Shown here: in pieces, positions 32,696 to 43,800 of the stretch
How the letters are laid out: each line of letters opens with the position of its first letter
Position numbering within the stretch: position 1 is the stretch's first letter
NCBI RefSeq assembly: GCF_901000735.1
Contig: NC_081551.1
Location: 10,573,227 to 10,637,226 of the forward strand
Direction of reading: 5' to 3'
Source of the DNA: Corylus avellana
Taxonomy: Eukaryota; Streptophyta; Magnoliopsida; Fagales; Betulaceae
DNA length: 64,000 bases
The notes under the pieces: model-generated
What the model saw: only the letters and a program-made list of their open reading frames with translations
What the model was told of the DNA's origin: nothing
Databases searched by the model: none
Translations under genes and position numbers: made by a program

Positions 32696-33663
32696 CTAAA
32701 TTGGGGGAGGCAAATTCTTGTGGGTAGGAATTGGTTTGTAGTGTAGTCTAGTGCTTCCATCTTCTAAATTGAAGATACTCATGTCAATCAGCACATTTGG
32801 ATTATATTCATATGCAGTAATGTAGTCATCAGTGTAATATATGGAGTTAGGGCCGTTAGGCCAACAATCCAAAAAGTCAGAAGTTGAAATAGATATAGAT
32901 TGGTTGTCTCCCACGTACAATGCATCATCTCCTATGTTCTTCACCTCCTCCCGCTCCACCAGTCTTCCACTTTCATCATCTAGCACTAGCTTGTGCACCT
33001 TAAAATAACCGGTCATACCTTGCCTCTAGCAAGAAAAGATTCGAAGAACCTCCGCAGTAGAAACAAATCCCCGTTAGATGGTTCCACTAGATATTTCTTG
33101 TAAGCATACTCTAAATCTCGGGGCGCAAGTACATTTTTTTGATTGATACTGACATCGAGGGATATAAGCTCACTTCGATGATCAATGGCGAGAACCTGGC
33201 CTTTATAATATAAAACATTAGAGAACAACTCTCCATGCACATGATAAGTCCAAGATTCATCACCTAATTTCATGAAAACTAAGTCGCTATATTCACCAAA
33301 TATTCCCTCGACAAGCCAGTCCGAGTCCTCAGAGGGGTCTGGGGACAATTTAAGTTTTTTGACTGTACACTGCTTAACATTCCTTCTATAGCCTCTATGT
33401 CTTTCAAGCTGCGAGAGATTGATTTTTTCATTTCTGATGGGGTTGAAGAGGATAACAAAGGAACTCTTCGTTACAAAGCTCAACCAATCGAAGGAAGAAC
33501 CACAACATCTTTTGTTGTAATGGATGGGGAGGTTAACGTTAGAGATTTTTAGGTTGGTGATGCTGTATAAACTCCCCACTTTCTTGTTATTGTCTTTGTT
33601 GGGAATGAGCAACATGGGAATTTGAGTGCCTTGTTGTCACTCTTTCACCGCCGTCCCCACGAC
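32696..33663 (-). pseudogene. F-box/DUF295 (KIB1-like) protein gene, truncated and frameshifted
   Basis: The minus-strand frame from about 33663 reads QIPMLLIPNKDNNKKVGSLY, CCGSSFDWLSFVTKSSFVIL and KYLVEPSNGDLFLLRRF. It then shifts frame at about 33014, where overlapping ATGA marks the end of one frame and the start of the next, and continues DALYVGDNQSISISTSDF, PNSIYYTDDY, FNLEDGSTRLHY and a final PPPI stop. These are the hallmark blocks of plant DUF295 proteins. The N-terminal F-box is missing, and an in-frame TGA lies about 8 codons before QIPM. The remaining coding sequence is otherwise open. Relatives are F-box adaptors of SCF ubiquitin ligases or plastid/mitochondrial DUF295 proteins. 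The GCAGT target site of the small LTR element begins a few bases from its stop codon. Confidence 0.85.
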
Positions 33664-33689
33664 AATACCTTGTTATCGGTTTTTACTCT

Positions 33690-34639
33690 CTCAAAGCCAA
33701 AATAATCAAAATAACATGGCTACACATGTAATAAAAAAAAAAAAAAAAAACCCCAAAATACAATCGACTGGCACAGAAGACAATTATACACCAATGTCGT
33801 TAATGGGGGCGTGATTGCCAAACTATATGAACCCATATGTTGAGCTACTCACATTCAGAGAATTTCCATTTTTTTTTTAATTTTTTTAAAGATAGGTGTT
33901 ACGTGGCATTCAGAATTACCATTGATTTCACCAATGATGATTTTGGATGCCACATCGAAGAGTGTACATTTAGAAGTAAAGAGTGAGAGTGAGTATAGTA
34001 TTTCTCTATTTTATTTTAATTCATTTGTAACCAACCATGTGCTCTGATTCCTTCCATTCTTCTCCTTTGTTCTTACTCTTGTTTAAGACTAGACCACCTC
34101 ATTAACACACAAAAAAGAAAAAAAAAAAAAAACTGCGGGACCACATCATGTGCCGAGAGTGCTTCTGTCCTTTCCCTGCTACTCTTCCCCTTTGTTCCAA
34201 CTTCTTGTTTAAGACTACACAACCACATAGGGTAATAAAAGAACATAACACATGCCTTACAACATGCCTTACAACGTGATCATATTCTGTCCCAGACAAC
34301 TAGCTAGTGCCTATTCATTGTGGAATGCTACATGTGTATCGAATACTGTAAGTTATGCCAAGTGTGAAGTACAGCTCACAAGAAACTTTCTAGTTGCCTT
34401 GGAAAATTCCTCTCTCAAAATCTCACACCTTGGAAAATGATCGACTTTCCACAACCATGTCCACCAAATTTGGTTTTAAAGCCAAATTCCCCTCTCAATA
34501 TCTCATGCCTTGGGAACGTGATTGACATCACACAACCATGAAAAATCAACACTCTATTTAACCCCATGTCCCCACCTATCTTCTCCACCAAAACAAAATC
34601 CCTCTCTCAATATAGCAGCATCATGGGGAAGAGGAAAAT
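33690..34639. repeat. Copy D, R1 repeat and ICE1-like promoter region
   Basis: It matches 350-1282 of copy A, including the TATA-like box (CTATTTAACC, 34551-34560). The bHLH95-like remnant is replaced by the DUF295 relic. Confidence 0.75.
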
Positions 34640-36795
34640 TGATGCAACGCGACTTAGTGGGCTGCAGCGAAGAACATCAATAAGCTGTGGATAAAAATTT
34701 ATAGATCTAGATTCTATCAATGATCTGAGAAATCTTCTTGACAAAAGCGAGATACTCTCTAGGTTTTAAAGGAAAAAAAGAAGAAACTCAACTCTGAGTA
34801 ATTCTTATTAAACAAACTCAATAATAATCCAAATCTGCATTCTCAGGGCTCTAAGGATCTATTTATAGCACCAAGACTCCTAGTCCTAAGATAACAATGA
34901 AATAAAGTCAGTTTAGAAGTCTTAAAAAGAAAACTAAATCAAATAAAAGACTAACAAAGAAACCTAATTCAAATAAAAGACTGAAAGATAAGATAAAATA
35001 AAAGACTAACAAAGAAACCTAATTCAAATAAAAGACTGAAAGATAAGATAGGCCATCCTGATCTACATCATCCATCCTCCACAGGTTGGAGAGAATTCAA
35101 CCCAAATTTGAATTGTCTTTTCCACGGTCTTTTTGGTGTCCAGCCGACTCATTCCAATCTCCTCTTCTCAAAATCACAACAAGGCCACATCCCATAATAA
35201 ACGTGATGACCTTATTCATCAACACACCACCACAATTATATTGAAGACCTTGCACCTCCCCTTGCTGTGCAGGCTTGGCATGCTCTTGTCGTGCCTTACC
35301 CTTCCCACATGCAATGAAAATTCCCAAAGAACTCACAAAATTCCCTTCACTCGTTGATAGAAAAGTCGTCTCCGCCCCATAGATCTCATCAGTCTCAACG
35401 ATAAATTTGTCTCTCGCCACCGTGTAATGCAGTCTTGGTTGACGACGACAAACGTTCGAACCATCCATGTCGGCCAAGTGATCGGTAGGGACCCTATATT
35501 GAGTGCGTGCATGCTCCTTCTTCTGCACAGTTAGACCACCGAACCTCTCCTCCATGTGCTGCAAACGAATTGCCGGTTGCTCCTTACGTGCTACCCCCAT
35601 GCGCAAGTGCACTTCGTTCATGTCTGCTAGACGGTTGCTCCTCCCTCATTCATGGAAAGTAACTTGAGCGCTAATACCAACTGATGCAGTGTGACTTAGT
35701 GGGCTGCACCGAATAACAACATTAAGCAGTGGATAAATACTTCTAGATCTTCAGATTATTAAGTGATCTAAGAAATCTTCTTCATAAAAGCTAGATGCTA
35801 TCTAGGTTTTGAAGGAAAACAAAGAAGAAACTCAACTCTGAGTAATTCTTATTAAACAAACTCAATAATAATTCAAATCTTCATTCTCGGGCTCTAAGCA
35901 TCTATTTATAGCCCCAAGACTCCTACTTTCTGTCGCCTCTCTAGGCCCCTTCTTTTTGTTGGAATTTTTTACCTTTTCATTTTGGGTGTCGAGCTTGATG
36001 CCTGCATCCTATGATATAGCATGGGCTTGTGCCGTTGGAAATTCCTTCCGCACTCTGCGCGCCGTATAAGGATTGACAAGTTCACTCTCAACGATAAATT
36101 TGTCTCTCGCCACCGCGTAGCGCAGTCTTGGTTGACAACGACAAACATTCGGACCATCCATGTCCGCCAAGTGATGGGTAGGGACCTTGTGTTGGGTGTG
36201 CGCATGCTCCTTCTTCCACACGGTTAGACCACCAAACCTCTCCTCCATGTGCCGCAAACGAATTGCTGGTTGGTCCTTACGTGCTGCCTCCGTGAGCACG
36301 TGCACTTCGTTCATGTGAGCCAGACAGTTGCTCCTCCCCATTCATGGAAATTAACTTGAGCTCTGATACCAACTGATAAAGCATGACTTAGTGGCCTGCA
36401 GCGAAGAACATCATTAGCTGCAGATTAGTACTTCTAGATCTAGATTCTATCAATAATCTAAGAAATCTTCTTAACAAAAGCTAGATAGTCCATAGGTTTT
36501 GAAGGAAAACAGAGACTCAACTCTAAGTAATTCTTATTAAACAAACTCAATAATAATCCAAATCTGTATTCTCAGGGCTCTAAGCATCTATTTATAGCAC
36601 CATCCTAGTCCTAAGATAAAAATGAAATAAAGTCAGTGTAGAAGTCTACAAAAGAAAAATAAACCAAATAAAAGACTAACAAGGAAACCTAATTCAAATA
36701 AAAGATTGAAAGATAAGATAGAATAAAAGACTAACAAATAAACCTAATTCAAATAAAAGACTGAAAGATAAGATAGGTTGTCCTGATCTACCTCA
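34640..36795 (-). mobile_element. Composite LTR element, copy D
   Basis: Same architecture and same AAAAT target duplications (34635-34639 and 36796-36800) as 1283-4129. LTRs lie at 34640-35070, 35682 to about 35925 (partial) and 36374-36795. The first internal region is about 700 bp shorter than in copy A because the two internal ORFs are fused by a deletion. Shared architecture shows that insertion preceded duplication. Confidence 0.85.
35097..35621 (-). pseudogene. Fused internal ORF of the composite element (copy D)
   Basis: 174 codons joining the N-terminal part of the first copy-A ORF (MNEVHLRMGVARKEQPAIRL) to the C-terminal part of the second (DEIYGAETTFL). The join is DKFIVE|TDEIYG. 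No domain recognised. Confidence 0.5.
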
Positions 36796-36798
36796 AAA

Positions 36799-36949
36799 AT
36801 GGGGGAAAAGAATGAGAGGAAGAGAAAATTGAGCAGTGGGGATGATATGGAAGAGGTAAGCTTTAATGGGTAGGAGGAGAGCAGTGGTGGAGGAGAGTAG
36901 AAGGGGAAGCAGAAGGCGAGGGCTAAACATGTGTTGTATGCTGAAGTCT
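36799..36949 (+). pseudogene. ICE1-like exon 1 remnant (copy D)
   Basis: It starts MGEKNERKRKLSSGDDMEEV at the ATG restored by the AAAAT duplication, as in copy A. TAG replaces the Ser codon that follows FNG (FDG in copy A), and a second TAG occurs further on. Exon 1 breaks off at GCTGAAGTC and joins sequence equivalent to about 6068 of copy A, so every downstream exon has been deleted. Confidence 0.8.
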
Positions 36950-37851
36950 TAGAGCATTGATTATCGGTTTGATTTGTTAGTCTTGGAGGATGTTTAGAAA
37001 GAAAAGCTCGAACCTTGTAATGGATTGGGGTTGAATTGGTTTTATAAGTAAGAAATCAAAGTTTTTTTTTTTTTTTTTTAATCCAAAATGATCTCTTAGC
37101 AACCATGCAGAGAATGAAGGGGAGGTAAAATAGGGCTTCTTTTGAGCATTTTTCATGATGGGTTTTATCCTGTTAATCACAAATTATCAAAAATAAAAAT
37201 AAAAACAAGCTTGGAATTTTTAATGGGTCTTATATATGTAAAACCTTAAGTTTAATTTTTGGCAACAAGTCCTAGTTTCAGACTTTTTTGCCTTCATGGT
37301 GGCTACACATGGGCATACTACTGGGGCAGTGGTAGCCATTTTATTTTTCTGCATCTTCAAGCCAATTTATATCCCAAAAAAAAAAAAAAAAAACTCTCTT
37401 TTCTAGCACTACAATTATATGTTCTTGTTACATCAAATGCATATAAGTAACCTACGTTACATTCTACTTTTCTCCAAGGCAATCTTACACATTAAAAGGG
37501 GAAATTCGTCTAGCAAGTGTGTGAGAATCCTCTTGGACATCTTTGAGGGAATAATCATCAAATTATTTTATTATGAGGGCATCAAGACTTGACCTAACAC
37601 CATTTTAATGAATTGGTGTTTGGTACACCACCACGTTCTTCTATCCTTTCCCCTTTCCACATGCATATGTACATGCAGCCAATGGAAGGAACGTAATTTT
37701 TGACTAAAGAAATATCACTCTTCCATCCACGCAATATTTCACAATCCAGCTACACACGTGAGAACACAAAAATCAAAAAGCGCCCAAAAGTTAAAATGCA
37801 ATAAAGAGGGCGTGAATCATTTTATAGAAGTCATGCAATCAAAGATCAGAT
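36950..37851. repeat. Copy D, S2 block
   Basis: It matches about 6068-7000 of copy A and ends at CAAAGATCAGAT, where the copia array starts. No gene. Confidence 0.75.
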
Positions 37852-38474
37852 TGTTGGAAAGTGACTTGATTTTATCAAGTCTTACGTGGGCCCCAATATG
37901 TTACTTTTATTTATTGATTGTTGTTTTGTCCTATTAAGTTACTGCATGGAGAAGTTTTTTACTTTACTTCACAGTGAAGTATTCTTGGCCAATTTCTTCA
38001 TGAGGAAAACTTCCTTCTTTTGGTCTATATATATATGGTACAAGGTAGGGGAGAAAAGTGAGCTTGGGCAGCTCCGTGGGACAAAACAATGAGAGGGGGC
38101 AGTAGCTCCATCCGTGGAGAAATGTAAGAAATGTAAGAGACGAAGAAAAATAAGAGTGCAACAAGCTTTAAGCAAATTTAGAGAATATTTCTCTTTTGTA
38201 TTTAATTCTCTTTTGTGTGTTTGTGAGCTTGGGTGTATTGGGGCTTTTGGGTTTGAGTGGTTTTATTTGTACTACTCTTTGTACTCCATCATTTTGTTAG
38301 TAAATTTCTCCTAGATCGTCTCTGCTAGTGGATGTAGGCTTTTTCAGCCGAACCACTTAAATCTTGGTGTGTTGTGTGAGTGGTTGTTATTTTACTATTT
38401 TGCTTCATTTGTGACCCTATAATTATTTTATCTCAACAAACTGGTATCAGAGCTTGGATATTTATTTTGTAGGA

Positions 38475-38935
38475 TGGCTACTACAAAATTTGTAGTAGAA
38501 AAGTTTGATGGTCAGAAGAGTTTCAGCCTTTGGGGAATCAAGATGTGTGTTTTACGGAAATTTTGGATGGCGAGGTGCCATCGACATCACTTGGAAGCAT
38601 CATGTATGTTATGGTGCGCCTTTGTCATTTGTTAGGATATTTCACATGCAGTCAGAGTTGTTAGCCCTGAAAAGGTTCACTGGCAGGCTATGAATTTGAT
38701 ACTCTGTTATTTACGGGGTACTACAGATGTTGGTTCAATTTTTGATGGAGACAGTGGCATCGGTTCTAGTGTCATTGGGTATGTTGATTCAAATTATGCT
38801 GGTGATCTGGTTTTGACACGAGGAGATATCACATTGAAGGCAATTGTTTCTTAGGAAAATCCAGTGGATATGTTGACTAATCCAATTTTGATTTTCAAGT
38901 TCAAGAGGTGCTTAAACTTTTGTTGTTTGTAGCTT
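38475..38935 (+). pseudogene. Copia gag-pol deletion fusion, unit 1
   Basis: The frame opens MATTKFVVEKFDGQKSFSL (copia gag N-terminus) and within about 40 codons passes into the pol C-terminus. That part includes a degenerate VCTRPDISHAV block, HWQAMNLILCYLRGTTDVGS and SSVIGYVDSNYAGDL (RNase H start), then NPVDMLTNPILIFKFKRCLN (pol end). All protease, integrase and RT are deleted, and the RNase H core between YAGDL and the NPVDMLT block is missing too. Unit 1 keeps TGG after FSL where units 2 and 3 have TAG, but it has its own stops further on. Confidence 0.85.
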
Positions 38936-39632
38936 GTGATTGCCCTTCGGGATATTGGACGAGACATAATGAGGAGAATTGTATTTGAGACTTGATGAAA
39001 TTCAAGTCAAGGTGGAGATTGTTGGAAAGTGACTTGATTTTATCAAGTTTTACGCGGGCCCTAGTATGTTACTTTTATTTATTGATTGTTGTTTTGTCCT
39101 TTTAAGTTACTTCATGGGGAAGTTTTTTAATTTACTTTACAGTGAAGTATTCTTGGCCGATTTCTTCGTGAGGAAGACTTCCTTCTTTTGGTTGATATAT
39201 ATATGGTACAAGGCAGGGGAGAAAAGTGAGCTTGGGCAGCTCCATGAGACAAAACAATGAGAGGGGGCAGTAGCTCCATCCGTGGAGGAATGTAAGAGAG
39301 GGAGAAAAATAAGAGTGCAACAAGCTTTAAGAAAATTTAGAGCATATTTCTCTTTTGTATATAATTCTCCTTTGTGTGTTTGTTAGCCTGGGTGCATTGG
39401 GGTTTTGGGTTTGAGTGGTTTTGTTTGTACAACTCTTTGTACTCCATCCTTTTGTTAGTGAATTTCTCCTGGATCTTCTCTGCCAGTAGATGTAGGCTTT
39501 TTAAGCCGTACCACTTAAATCTTGGTGTCTTGTGTGACTGGTTGTTATTTTACGGTTTTGCTTCATTTGTGATCCTATAATTATTTTATCTCAACAAACT
39601 AGTATCAGAGCTTGGGTATTTATTTTGCGGGA

Positions 39633-40090
39633 TGGCTACAGCAAAATTTGAAGTAGAAAAGTTTGATGGTCAGAAAAGTTTCAGCCTTTAGGGAATCAAG
39701 ATGTGTGTTTTGCAAAGATTTTGGATGGCGAGGTGCCATCGACATCATTTGGAAGCATCATGTATGTTATGGTGTGCCTTTGTCTTTTGTCTGGATGTTT
39801 CACATGTAGTCAGTGTTGTTAGTCCTAAAAAGCTTCATTGGCAGGCCGTGAATTTGATACTCTGTTATTTACGGGGTGCTACAAATGTTGGTTCAATCTT
39901 TGATAGAGACAGTGGTATCGATTCTAGTGTCATTGGGTATGTCAATTCAAATTATGCTAGTGATTTAGTTTTGACACGAGGAGATATCGCATTGAAGGGA
40001 ATTGTTTCTGAGCAAAATCCAGTGGATATGTTGACTAAGCCAATTTTGATTTTCAAGTTCAAGAGGTGCTTGAACTTATGTTGTTTCTAG
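39633..40090 (+). pseudogene. Copia gag-pol deletion fusion, unit 2
   Basis: Same fusion as unit 1 (MATAKFEVEKFDGQKSFSL then TAG). Beyond the TAG the frame stays open for about 129 codons through HWQAVNLILCYLRGATNVGS to NPVDMLTKPILIFKFKRCLN. It is the best-preserved of the three. Confidence 0.85.
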
Positions 40091-40792
40091 CTTGTGATTG
40101 CCCTTCGAGATGTTGGACGAGACATAGTGAGGAGATTTGTATTTGAGACTTGATGAAATTCAAGTCAAGGTGGAGATTGTTGGAAAGTGACTTGATTTTA
40201 TCAAGTCTTACGTGGGCCCCAGTATGTTACTTTTATTTATTGATTGTTGTTTTGTCCTTTTAAGTTACTTCACGGAGAAGTTTTTTACTTTACTTCACAG
40301 TGAAGTATTCTTCGCCGATTTCTTCAAGAGGAGGACTTCCTTCTTTTGGTCTAGATATATATAAGGTACAAGGTAGGGGAGAAAAGTGAGCTTGGGCAGC
40401 TCCGTGAGATAAAACAATGAGAGGGGTAGTAGCTCCATTCGTGGAGAAATGTAAGAGAGGGAGAAAAATAGGAGTGGAACAAGGTTTAAGAGAATTTAGA
40501 GCATATTTTTCTTTTGTATTTAATTCTCTTTTGTGTGTTTGTGAGCTTGGGTGTATTGGGGCTTTTGGGTTTGAGTGGTTTTGTTTGTACAACTCTTTGT
40601 ACTCCATCCTTTTGTTAGTGAATTTCTCCTGGATCGTCTCTGCCAGTAGATGTAGGCTTTTTAAGCCCTACCACTTAAATCTTGGTGTCTTGTGTGACTG
40701 GTTGTTAATTTACTATTTTGCTTCATTTGTGATGCTATAATTATTTTATCTCAACAAACTAGTATCAGAGCTTGGGTATTTATTTTGCAGGA

Positions 40793-41249
40793 TGGCTACA
40801 GCAAAATTTGAAGTAGAAAAGTTTGATGGTCAGAAAAGTTTCAGCCTTTAGGGAATCAAGATGTGTTTTTTACGATGATTTTGGATGGCGAGGTGCCATC
40901 GACATCATTTGGAAGCATCATGTATGTTATGGTGTGCCTTTGTCATTTGTCCGAATGTTTCACATGCAGTCAGTGTTGTTAGTCCTAAAAAGCTTCACTG
41001 GCAGGCCGTGAATTTGATACTCTGTTATTTATGAGGTGCTACAGATGTTGGTTCAATCTTTGATAGAGACAGTGGTATCGATTCTAGTGTCATTGGGTAT
41101 GTCAATTCAAATTATGCCGGTGATTTGGTTTTGACATGAGGAAATATCGCATTGAAGGAAATTGTTTCTGAGCAAAATCCAGTGGATATGTTGACTAAGC
41201 CAATTTTGATTTTCATGTTCAAGAGGTGCTTGAACTTTTGTTGTTTGTA
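40793..41249 (+). pseudogene. Copia gag-pol deletion fusion, unit 3
   Basis: It carries the same TAG after FSL as unit 2, further stops (TGA in LYLRG and in TRGD regions), and the same terminal NPVDMLTKPILIF block. Confidence 0.8.
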
Positions 41250-41925
41250 GCTTGTGATTGCCCTTCGAGGTGTTGGACGAGACATAGTGAGGAGATTTGT
41301 ATTTGAGACTTGATAAAATTCAAGTCAAGGTGGAGATTGTTGGAAAGTGACTTGATTTTATCAAGTCTTACGTGGGCCCCAGTGGGCCCCAGTATGTTAC
41401 TTTTATTTATTGATTGTTGTTTTGTCCTTTTAAGTTTCTTCATGGAGAAGTTTTTTACTTTACTTCACAGTGAAGTATTCTTGGCCGATTTCTTCAAGAG
41501 GAGGACTTCCTTCTTTTGGTCTACATATATATATGGTACAAGGTAGGAAAGAAAAGTGAGCTTGGGCAGCTCCGTGAGATAAAACAATGAGAGGGGTAGT
41601 AGCTCCATTCGTGGAGAAATGTAAGAGAGGGAGAAAAATAAGAGTGCAACAAGCTTTAAGAGAATTTATAGCATATTTTTCCTTTGTATTTAATTCTCTT
41701 TTGTGTGTTTGTGAGCTTGGGTGTATTGGGACTTTTGGGTTTGAGTTGTTTTGTTTGTACTACTCTTTGTACTCCATCATTTTGTTAGTGAATTTCTCCT
41801 GGATCGTCTCTGCCAATGGTTGTAGGCTTTTTAGGCCGAACCACTTAAATCTTGGTGTCTTGTGTGACTAGTTGTTATTTTACTATTCTGCTTCATTTGT
41901 GATCCTATAATTATTTAATTCAACA

Positions 41926-43055
41926 ACTCTTCCATCCACGCAATATTTCACAATCCACCTACATATGTGAGAACACAAAAATCAAGATGCCCCCAAAAGT
42001 TATAAAGCAATAAAGAGGCCGTCAATGATTTTATGGAAGTCACGCAATCAAAGGTCAGTTTTAACAATTTGAGAAGTCACATATGAAGCTATGCCATTTT
42101 TCTTGTTAACCACATAAATTCATGTGTTTTTATTTATTTATTCCTTTAGTGTTAGTAATTAAGCCTACGCATATATTCGTTTTCTCTACGTCACTCCGTA
42201 AAGTCAAGAATTTATGTGGTTAACATAAATTCTTGGGGGTTATATAAGATAGGGATGTAAAGCTAGCCGGTTGTAATCGGTTGACAATTGGTAATCGATA
42301 ACCGGTTAACTAGCCAACCACTTCTAAAAGCGGTTAAAAATAATTGGCAACCGGCCCTAGCAGGACGGTTACGTTTTTCGAAAATGAAAAATCAGGTTAT
42401 AAGCCGTAACCAGGTGTATATATATATATATTGTAGAGCCCTAGATTTTAAAAGTCTTATTTTAGAGATTTTTATTTGATGATAGATTATTTTATTAGGT
42501 AATGATGTTTATTCTTGAAGAATTTATTAGATCTTATGAATATTATAGGAATGAATATTGATTTGAGGTTATTATATCATGACGTTTGATTTTACATAGA
42601 GATTATATCCTAATTATTTTATTGGGATGATTTAAGAAGTATGATGATAATTTGGAGTATGACTACTATAGTTGGTTATTGAATAAGCAATTCGTTGGAT
42701 TCAGCCTTCAGGTTATTATTGGAAGTTAGGTGAGAATAGTATTGGATATCTTATTGGATTATTTTAATAAATTGAAGTGAGTGGTGCCTAACCCACTTTC
42801 CCCTTGTGCCTACTTTTCCCCACTTTCCACTACCTTATTTCTTTGATTTTCTCTTTTCTTACCTACAGTCTAACGCCACAACCCCACTATCATTATTATT
42901 ATTTTTTTTCCTCCCTCTAGCCTATTTAATTCACTCATTCTTGCCCCAACCGAACCAGAGAAGAGGGCGAGAGTAAGAGATTGATATAAGTCAGAGAGAG
43001 GAGATTGAGAGGAAGAGGACTGGGCGAGAGAGAGAGAGTTAGGGAAATTTATGGG
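41926..43055. repeat. Copy B, left part
   Basis: It is paired with about 6868-8005 of copy A. The first ~115 bases repeat sequence also present just left of the copia array (37728-37850). Confidence 0.75.
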
Positions 43056-43800
43056 TGTTGAGACAGTTATCAACCCTGGTAGCAACTTGATTCCAAGCCT
43101 GCTAAGAACGAAAAAGGATCAGCAGTGACAGACCGCGAGAATGGGGGTGTGGCGGTCGTGCCACCTCCAATGCCTGAGTGAGAGTTTAATTATGAAAAGA
43201 GTTACAAAATATGGAAATAATAACAGAATGTATTCAAGAGTAGAATTGAGAATGTATCTATATTGTAGGTTGGCTCTTCTTTTTATAGGGGCTGTGAGTA
43301 GGTGAGCTCTAGTGGGACTCTCACTCGACTCCCTTGATACGTGGGAGTGGTTAAGCGATTTCCTTCTTGATAATCTCTGGGAGGTTTTACATGGTGCTCT
43401 CTTAATGCATCTGGACCCATTTCAGTGATATCTAATTGGTTATCTTCAAATTTGGTTTGTTGGGTGATGCTTGTGCTCTCTTGACATGTGGGAGTGGATT
43501 ATCCTTCTAGTTAATCTTAGAGATTGCATAGAGAGAATATTATGTATCCGGACTCCTCTTGGGAGCTCTAGTTTTTTATTACAGATGGGGTTTGTTGAGC
43601 AATTGTTGGGCTTCCTTGATTATTGGGCTAGCATGATATAGTGCATAATTGCACGATTTGGGGCGGACTAGGCGAGGACAATCCGTCCGTGCCTAGATTG
43701 TAGGGGCATGGGCTTAGTTCCTTAATGACTTAGTGAGTCGTGACCCTCTTATTTGGAGTGGGCACTTTGGTTGGGCTTTGGGATATATTTTGTATCAACA
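43056..43800 (-). mobile_element. Solo LTR of the gypsy element (copy B)
   Basis: 745 bp, TGTTGAGAC...TATCAACA, with ATGGG duplications at 43051-43055 and 43801-43805. Same position, orientation and target duplication as the 8.8-kb element in copy A. Confidence 0.92.

Larger units (their letters stand above)
37852..41925 (+). mobile_element. Tandem array of three truncated Ty1/copia elements sharing four LTRs
   Basis: LTRs (TGTTGGAAAGTGAC...CTCAACA, the last ending TTCAACA) are at 37852-38438, 39020-39596, 40178-40756 and 41338-41925. The three internal regions (38439-39019, 39597-40177, 40757-41337) are each 581 bp. Each starts with a primer-binding site (CTGGTATCAGAGC or CTAGTATCAGAGC) and ends with a purine tract (AAGGTGGAGAT). 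Each LTR has a TATA-rich segment (TATATATATGGTACAAGG near 38024). Flanking bases are not duplicated: left GATCAGAT, right ACTCTTCC. The array is head-to-tail and the units look recently amplified. Confidence 0.92.
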
